Positions 63,002 to 64,000 of a DNA stretch of 64,000 nucleotides are shown here, piece after piece (within the stretch, counting starts at the first letter, position 1; each line of letters begins with the position of its first letter). The stretch covers positions 18,822,970-18,886,969 of the forward strand of contig NC_049986.1 in NCBI RefSeq assembly GCF_000003815.2, written 5' to 3'. Origin of the DNA: Branchiostoma floridae. Taxonomy: Eukaryota; Chordata; Leptocardii; Amphioxiformes; Branchiostomatidae. The translations under genes were made by a program, and so were the position numbers. Under the pieces are notes generated by a model that was given only the letters and a program-made list of their open reading frames with translations, ran no database searches and was not told the DNA's origin.

Positions 63002-64000
63002 ACTCACATGGACTAAAACACAAGGCTTCCCGCCCGGCCGGCTCATTTGCATCTGTTTTGCATATTCGTTACAGTGTTATCGTCTCATCTCTCCACCCTA
63101 GTTCTCTGGACTTGTAACTTTTATCTCAAACTGCAAGATACGATGTAGTTTGTCCTCGTAATCATGCTCTGAAAGGAAAATATTGAATTGTAAAGATGAG
63201 AATGAGAACAAACATTATCTGATGTAATTATACAGGGTGACATGACTGTTTTACTATGATGGGAACAGAGGGCAGCAAATCAACAATGTAAAATTTAATA
63301 TAGTATTTTTTCGTAGCATTTACCAGTTGTTTGTAGTGGGTGAATGTAGAAGACGCACATTGTAACATAGCATGCAAAGCTTATGACGATAATGATTTGG
63401 TACTTACACCAAAGTTTGAGCCAAGAAAGCCGGGGATGTAAATATTGTGAGGCATGTAAATATGCATATTTCTGTCTTTTCTCTGTAAATAGTGACTTCT
63501 ATCTGTAGTTAAACCTGTACATACATAACTAGCTATAAGTACATGTAGTATATTCCTACCCAATACTCTATTCCAACTGCATACATGTATGTTGTATGTA
63601 TGTATGTGTTTTCTTGTGTGTGTGTGCGTAGTTTTACAACTGTTTGTGATACTATAAAAGTTGCGTGTGATAATTGTTCTGTGTTATCTGTATATTTTAA
63701 CCAGGAAAAGCACTTACTAATTTCTGTAGAAGTATAAGCTTACACGTAATTAGTACAATGTACTTGTGATACATGACCCTGAGGACATACAGCGTAAACG
63801 GAACAACGTTTTGTACTTTCATGTGTGGTCTGTATGAAAAGAAAACTTTTACACTGTACTCAACTTGTCTTGTGAAGTAGACAACTGTGATGCTGTGATT
63901 TTGTACACATCAGCAACATAGAAAAACTGTTATATCATCAGCATTTAAACTTTTCAAAACAACTGACCAAGATACTTTTTGGAAAGGCAAGGGAGCAATT
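63002..64000 (+). other. 3' UTR with Pumilio-type sites
   Basis: No further coding exon is seen after the stop. The stretch is AT-rich and carries four matches to UGUANAUA: TGTAAATA at 63437, 63455 and 63484, and TGTACATA at 63516. No canonical AATAAA was found up to the window end, so the poly(A) site is either non-canonical or outside. Confidence 0.6.

Overview
This is one window of an invertebrate animal genome. It is AT-rich, intron-dominated and dense in short non-autonomous transposons, with two assembly gaps (1554-2481 and 57566-57665). The best fit is a lancelet (Branchiostoma). The reasons are an RGS3-like RGS protein, pervasive GTACAT/ACATGT runs, polymorphic-looking tandem repeats, and tandem repeats that copy intron-exon boundaries, a habit I recall from amphioxus. 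The species assignment is inference.

One gene on the + strand spans nearly the whole window. Thirteen coding exons join in phase, from 6763 to a stop at 62999-63001. The gene is 5'-incomplete: the first visible exon is already inside a DH (RhoGEF) domain. Exons 1-3 give the end of the DH domain, exons 4-7 a PH domain, exon 8 a basic Ser/Arg-rich linker (cut by a gap), and exons 9-13 a complete R4/RGS3-type RGS domain and the C-terminus. If it is one transcript, the product is DH-PH-linker-RGS: a Rho exchange factor and a G-alpha GTPase-activating domain in one chain. Vertebrate RGS-RhoGEFs have the opposite order and use a different RGS subfamily. A 34.7-kb intron separates the two halves. 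It holds a hidden in-phase ATG exon (42656-42790) that could start a short RGS-only isoform.

Layout: 1-6200, repeats, a gap and a tandem array grown from a LINE 3' end; 6201-6800, tandem repeats that copy an exon boundary; 6763-22424, DH-PH exons with intronic repeats, including a second boundary-copying array before exon 3; 22425-57142, the giant intron with a CR1-like LINE whose ORF is open (minus strand, 26165-29020), hAT-, pogo- and other TIR elements, SINEs, tandem duplications and several promoter- or enhancer-like patches; 57143-63001, linker and RGS exons; 63002-64000, 3' UTR with four Pumilio-type sites.

No rRNA, CRISPR, bacterial operon or second convincing host gene was seen. Exon limits were read from GT/AG sites and phase continuity, not from transcripts.
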